Assembly (NCBI GenBank): GCA_047626195.1
Contig: JBLHSN010000254.1
Coordinates: 1-8,787, forward strand
DNA from: CAJXTB01 sp047626195
GTDB taxonomy: Bacteria; Myxococcota_A; UBA796; GCA-2862545
DNA: 8,787 nucleotides
Reading direction: 5' to 3'
The translations under genes and the position numbers were made by a program. Position 1 is the first letter of the stretch, and every line of letters begins with the position of its first letter. This document shows, piece after piece, positions 5,624-8,787 of the stretch. Under the pieces are notes generated by a model. The model made no database searches and was not told where the DNA came from. It saw only the letters and a program-made list of their open reading frames with translations.

Positions 5624-7282
5624 TTACCGAATGTAGACCGAGTAGCTACCGGCCTCTGTCTTGTAGCCGGCGTGCCCTTGGTGGTATCCATTACCGATGT
5701 GCGCGGTAGTCGGGCAGCTATGGTAGTCGCCGTTCCAGAAGGACCATGCGGTGCCCGATTGGGTTGCGCGGCGCCATGAGTCACCCCAGGAATTGACAGA
5801 GCCAGTGGCATTTGAGAAGGCGAGTACCGACTGGTCGTTGTCCGAGCTCTCATTGACGCCGCACATGAAGAAGTGGCTAGCGGGGCCCGACGAGATGGTC
5901 AGGCCGCCCGCCGAGCGCAGCCCGCTGTAGGCGGAGGTCCAAGCGCCATAGGCGTTCGAGCTGACCGGGCGTTGGACGCGCGCGCCGTCATGAACGGAGT
6001 CGTTATTCGACGAGCAGCTGGCAGGACGGCAGTCTTCTTGCAAGATGTCCATCACCGACCGGCCAGAGATGTTCTCCTCGAGGTCATAGGCGGCGTATGC
6101 CCCTTCTTGGGCGCCGGACGTCTGGAAAAGCAACACATCGGAGAAGGCCTTGACGCTCCGGAATGCCTCAAAAACACCGTTGGTGGAGGATACAACCGCG
6201 TACGACGAGACAATCGCCGACGTGTTTTGGCCGAAGTCCTCTGCGTTCCCAGTGGTGGAGACGATGCGGGTCCAGCCGCCTCCTTCCGTGGTCATGTCAC
6301 AGTAGGCGGTGTATGGCGTGGCTAGACCGTTGCCGTCTGTGTCTAATAGGTACAGGCCAGATGGCTCGTTGTCATAAGTGTGGCCGGAGTCTGTGGGGCG
6401 TCGGTACAGCTCGCATGAGGCTGCGCCGGTCCCGTTGCTGTACGAGTACACGCCGCTTGTGAGCACCAAGCGGAGGGTATCGGTTCCCACGGTCTCGTCG
6501 CGACCCACAATGGTATTGGCGGTGACGGTCTCTCCGCTGAAGACAACCGCGTTGGCGCCGATGCGCACGTTGGACTCCAGGGTCACGTCGGCGTGGATGG
6601 TGGCGCCTCGGGCGACTCGGACTCCAGCGCCTATGTCGACGTTGTTGCCGATGGTCGTCAGCTTGCGGATCCGTGCTGTTACCGAAACGGTGGAGCCCCA
6701 TCCAATGTAAGTCTCCGGTCCAACCACACCGAGAATGGTCGTACCGGTCGAGGCATCTGCGCCGCTCGCCACCTGGACACCTCGAGCCAGAACGGCACTC
6801 GAACCGAGAGTCGTGTAGTCACCGAGTGCGACCAGATTACCAACCACGCTGTTGCTGCCCAGTGTGACGTCATTCCCCAGGGTAGAGGCGTAGCCAACAG
6901 AGGAGCCGAATGCGGCGTCGAGGTTTGTTGCTACGACTACGTTTCGGCCCAGTGTTGCGTCCTCGCCGATGACAGCACCAGCCCCAATCTGAGTGGTGCG
7001 CCCGACGAGGACGTTGTCCCCGATGGAGGTCGTGACGCCGGAGGCTCCCTGGATGCGGGCGCGTGGTGCGATGGTCGCCCCCGCGCCAATCGAGACATCG
7101 GCCCCGATGGACGCGTGGGCGGCAATCGACGCACTCGGGTCCACTGTCGCGCTGGGATCAACGCATGCGTCGTTCACCGCCTCGATAGCGTCGTCACAGC
7201 CGTTGGCGTCGAGGTCTGCGGCGTTGGCTACCGACGCCAATCCGACGAGAATGGACGGGAAGAAGAGTGCGATTTTGTTCAT
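5624..7282 (-). CDS. Secreted hexapeptide beta-helix protein with C-terminal fibrinogen-like domain
   Basis: The protein is 552 aa from ATG 7280-7282, with TAGGGGG 5 nt upstream. Residues 1-21 are a Sec signal peptide (cleavage after ANA). Residues 22-40 hold a short Cys pair segment (NGCDDAIEAVNDAC). Residues about 41-268 are a long run of hexapeptide units such as ASIGAD VSIGAG ATIAPR and TLGRNVVVAT, the signature of a left-handed parallel beta-helix. The acyltransferases of this fold act in the cytoplasm; here the export signal and lack of a visible catalytic His argue for a structural role. Residues about 287-552 resemble a fibrinogen C-terminal-like domain: SGLYLLD, then YCDMTTEGGGWTRI at 327-340, with Cys at 290, 328, 418, 423, 474 and 523 that may form disulfides, and a close at GHAGYKTEAGSYSVYIR. 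Such domains often bind sugars or other ligands, which suggests a rigid surface stalk carrying a binding head. Cell location beyond export is unknown, since no anchor is seen. Confidence 0.9.
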   Translation of the reverse strand: MNKIALFFPSILVGLASVANAADLDANGCDDAIEAVNDACVDPSATVDPSASIAAHASIGADVSIGAGATIAPRARIQGASGVTTSIGDNVLVGRTTQIGAGAVIGEDATLGRNVVVATNLDAAFGSSVGYASTLGNDVTLGSNSVVGNLVALGDYTTLGSSAVLARGVQVASGADASTGTTILGVVGPETYIGWGSTVSVTARIRKLTTIGNNVDIGAGVRVARGATIHADVTLESNVRIGANAVVFSGETVTANTIVGRDETVGTDTLRLVLTSGVYSYSNGTGAASCELYRRPTDSGHTYDNEPSGLYLLDTDGNGLATPYTAYCDMTTEGGGWTRIVSTTGNAEDFGQNTSAIVSSYAVVSSTNGVFEAFRSVKAFSDVLLFQTSGAQEGAYAAYDLEENISGRSVMDILQEDCRPASCSSNNDSVHDGARVQRPVSSNAYGAWTSAYSGLRSAGGLTISSGPASHFFMCGVNESSDNDQSVLAFSNATGSVNSWGDSWRRATQSGTAWSFWNGDYHSCPTTAHIGNGYHQGHAGYKTEAGSYSVYIR

Positions 7283-7543
7283 GGCTGCCCCCTAGACTTG
7301 GTCGTCTAAACCTGCGGAACGTACTGCCAAACAATTAGGTTTAGGGTGGCTACCGATAAGACAATTCACAATGAATATTTTCATTCAACTCGGCTCACTT
7401 TTAGGTGGGCGTTGCACGATGATTCACGGAGCAGTTGCCTACAACGAACCGACTGCGATCGCTGTTGAACGCTTGGGGTTCTGCGAGGTGTAGTACCGGC
7501 CGATTGGCGCGTGAAGAGTCTATCCAGCGCCCGATTCGTCTTA
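7283..7543 (-). promoter_or_regulatory. Promoter-bearing gap upstream of the beta-helix/fibrinogen-like gene, with nested AT-rich palindromes
   Basis: The 261-bp gap follows the stop of the upstream gene on the same strand, so the gene at 7282 probably has its own promoter. An AT-rich block at about 7355-7390 stands out from the GC-rich surroundings. It holds two overlapping inverted repeats: ATTCA-CAA-TGAAT (7364-7376) and AATGAA-TATT-TTCATT (7370-7385). Together they look like a possible operator about 80-100 bp before the start codon. I cannot place a convincing -35/-10 pair. Confidence 0.4.
7288..7294 (-). promoter_or_regulatory. Ribosome-binding site TAGGGGG of the beta-helix/fibrinogen-like gene
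   Basis: The leader reads GTCTAGGGGGCAGCC directly before ATG 7282. It is nearly the same as the leader of the gene starting at 1464 (TTCTAGGGGGGACATC). The spacing is 5 nt, and pairing with the 16S tail requires G-U wobbles. Confidence 0.55.
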
Positions 7544-8787
7544 CTATCGAGTGATGCGACGGCGCAGGTCATTCACAACCAAGCCGCTTCCCAGACCACC
7601 CATGGCCGCACCGGTAACCACTAGTCCAACGCCGAAGCTGCGCTGGGTGACGGCTCGACTTCCCAGGTTTCCCGGGCAGCGTCGACCATCGGGACCGGGC
7701 GCGCAGTAAGTTTTCAACGAGCCATTCGCTCCGCCCCACAGTCCACTTCCAAGACCGATGAGAGCTGCAGCGCCTACGTTTACGGCCAGGGCGGAGGCAC
7801 GGATACCGGAGGACCGCGCGGGCGGTGGGCCTTCAATGAGCGCGCGCTGCAGCGGGCCAGGCCAGGCCGGTATGGGGTCTCCGGGGCGGACCAAGGCTCC
7901 CACGGTGGGCACGCCGTTCTCCACATGTTGTACGACCCACGGATGATTGACTGGAGCGTTGTCACTCGGACTTCCGTTCACCAGTACCAATCCGCGTCCA
8001 CGGGGCAAGCGCTGCGAGTCGACTGGGTCGCCGAGGGTCTGATAAACGGCGAGAGCGAGTGGGTTTCTGGGCGCTACAATGGACGGTGGAAACTGGTATC
8101 GGGGCTGGAGTGCGCGTGCGGCGGCGAGCCACACCTGTGCACTGGAGCGTTGGTCCGGACCGGCCACCCATAGGGATGCGCCTTGCAGACGTAGCAGGTG
8201 GGCCACTTCAATCTCGGACAGGGCGTCAGATAGGCACCTAAGCTTGCTCTCGGCGGCATGGATGGAGGCCGTGAGAGCTTGCCGGTCTAGTCGGGCCAGG
8301 GCGTCGTGGGCGTCAGTGATATCGGCGGCGAAAGCCGTACGCGTCTGCAGTGCGGGACATCCAACGGTCAGTGGAACAGGGTCTCCGGCGTCTAGCCATA
8401 CCGTGCCGATGATGACGTCGTTGACGAGGTGTTGAACCACTGCGACTCGGTCGGTCGGCGGCTGTACGGCACGCGTGCCATCTACCAGCCATTCGCCATC
8501 AACGGCCCTCATCGGGTCTACTGGAATGGCAGCATACCAGGCCTCGATGGTCTCGACTCCAGCACGACTGCGTGCCGGTGCGGGTTGGTCGGGCTGTAGA
8601 CCTTTCGCCACGCCGAAGACGCGCTTGGCGGTCTCAAGGTCACCCATCGCAGCCGCCGTCAGACCAATGGTCCGATGAATCGTGGCGGCGTCGCTGGGAG
8701 TGAGGGGTGCGTTGACGCAGACCAGTGACTGGCGCACGACCTCGGCCATACCCATGACCCCGTCTGCCTCTCCGCTCCACACTCTGT
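7544..8787 (-). CDS. Unknown TPR-like protein with duplicated module and C-terminal membrane hairpin (5' end outside window)
   Basis: The frame is open to the right edge and no convincing start is seen inside (a GTG at 8780-8782 lies mid-frame), so the N-terminus, perhaps with a signal peptide, is missing. Numbering from that GTG, 412 residues are visible. A module at about 20-140 (C22, then TIHRTIGLTAAAMGDLETA, GLQP, LVDGTRA, VVQH, GDPVP) recurs at about 180-306 (C183, HLLRLQG, ALQP, LVNGSPS, VVQH, GDPIP). Each copy pairs a helical TPR-like part with a small beta part. Residues about 330-351 and 382-403 are hydrophobic, Gly/Ala-rich and likely membrane helices, separated by a loop with Cys360 and Cys369. 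The product probably sits in the envelope with the modules on one side of the membrane. I recognise no named family. The 3' end is 261 bp upstream of the gene at 7282 on the same strand. Confidence 0.75.
   Translation of the reverse strand, partial: RVWSGEADGVMGMAEVVRQSLVCVNAPLTPSDAATIHRTIGLTAAAMGDLETAKRVFGVAKGLQPDQPAPARSRAGVETIEAWYAAIPVDPMRAVDGEWLVDGTRAVQPPTDRVAVVQHLVNDVIIGTVWLDAGDPVPLTVGCPALQTRTAFAADITDAHDALARLDRQALTASIHAAESKLRCLSDALSEIEVAHLLRLQGASLWVAGPDQRSSAQVWLAAARALQPRYQFPPSIVAPRNPLALAVYQTLGDPVDSQRLPRGRGLVLVNGSPSDNAPVNHPWVVQHVENGVPTVGALVRPGDPIPAWPGPLQRALIEGPPPARSSGIRASALAVNVGAAALIGLGSGLWGGANGSLKTYCAPGPDGRRCPGNLGSRAVTQRSFGVGLVVTGAAMGGLGSGLVVNDLRRRITR

Noticed and set aside
6593..7309. 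238-codon plus-strand frame, and other frames over 5873-6710
   Set aside because: They are antisense to the beta-helix/fibrinogen-like gene, whose frame shows clear hexapeptide periodicity and family motifs.
1..8787. CRISPR array, tRNA or rRNA genes
   Set aside because: No spaced identical repeats of CRISPR type, cloverleaf or rRNA-like sequence was seen; the only regular repeats are the in-frame protein repeats.

Overview
The window is GC-rich and gene-dense. Its proteins are secreted or surface types typical of large-genome, predatory or social delta-type bacteria: thrombospondin-3-like and MopE-like Asp-rich metal-binding repeats, a hexapeptide beta-helix joined to a fibrinogen-like domain, and a lipoprotein signal. 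A member of the Myxococcota or a relative is the best guess. This is inferred from protein style only; there is no rRNA or other marker gene here.

Layout from left to right. (1) Positions 1-1464, minus strand: the start and first 488 codons of a secreted protein with a signal peptide, an alpha/beta domain, an Ig/PKD-like domain and calcium-binding TSP3-like repeats; it runs off the left edge. (2) Positions 1754-3350, plus strand: a decayed gene for a MopE-like repeat lipoprotein. It is broken by an in-frame stop, two one-base frameshifts and two copies of a 160-bp foldback element with TACAGGGGTG ends. Cutting each element out while keeping one flanking TA rejoins the reading frame exactly, so these are real insertions of a small non-autonomous transposon (MITE). 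(3) Positions 3539-4966, minus strand: a full-length carotenoid oxygenase with all four iron-binding histidines. (4) Positions 5089-5502, plus strand: a small two-helix membrane protein of unknown function, divergent from the oxygenase. (5) Positions 5624-7282, minus strand: a secreted protein joining a left-handed beta-helix to a fibrinogen-like domain. (6) Positions 7544-8787, minus strand: the 3' part of an unknown TPR-like protein built of two diverged copies of one module and ending in a membrane hairpin; it runs off the right edge.

I see no operon linking these genes. The oxygenase is not next to carotenoid synthesis genes, and most units have their own upstream gap. Three of the five intact genes encode exported or membrane-anchored products that look like envelope or matrix parts. 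The two genes with clear Sec signal peptides share an unusual TCTAGGGGG ribosome-binding leader. The strongest candidate for something undescribed is the 160-bp TA-flanked foldback element, present twice in the same broken gene. The second is the beta-helix/fibrinogen-like architecture.
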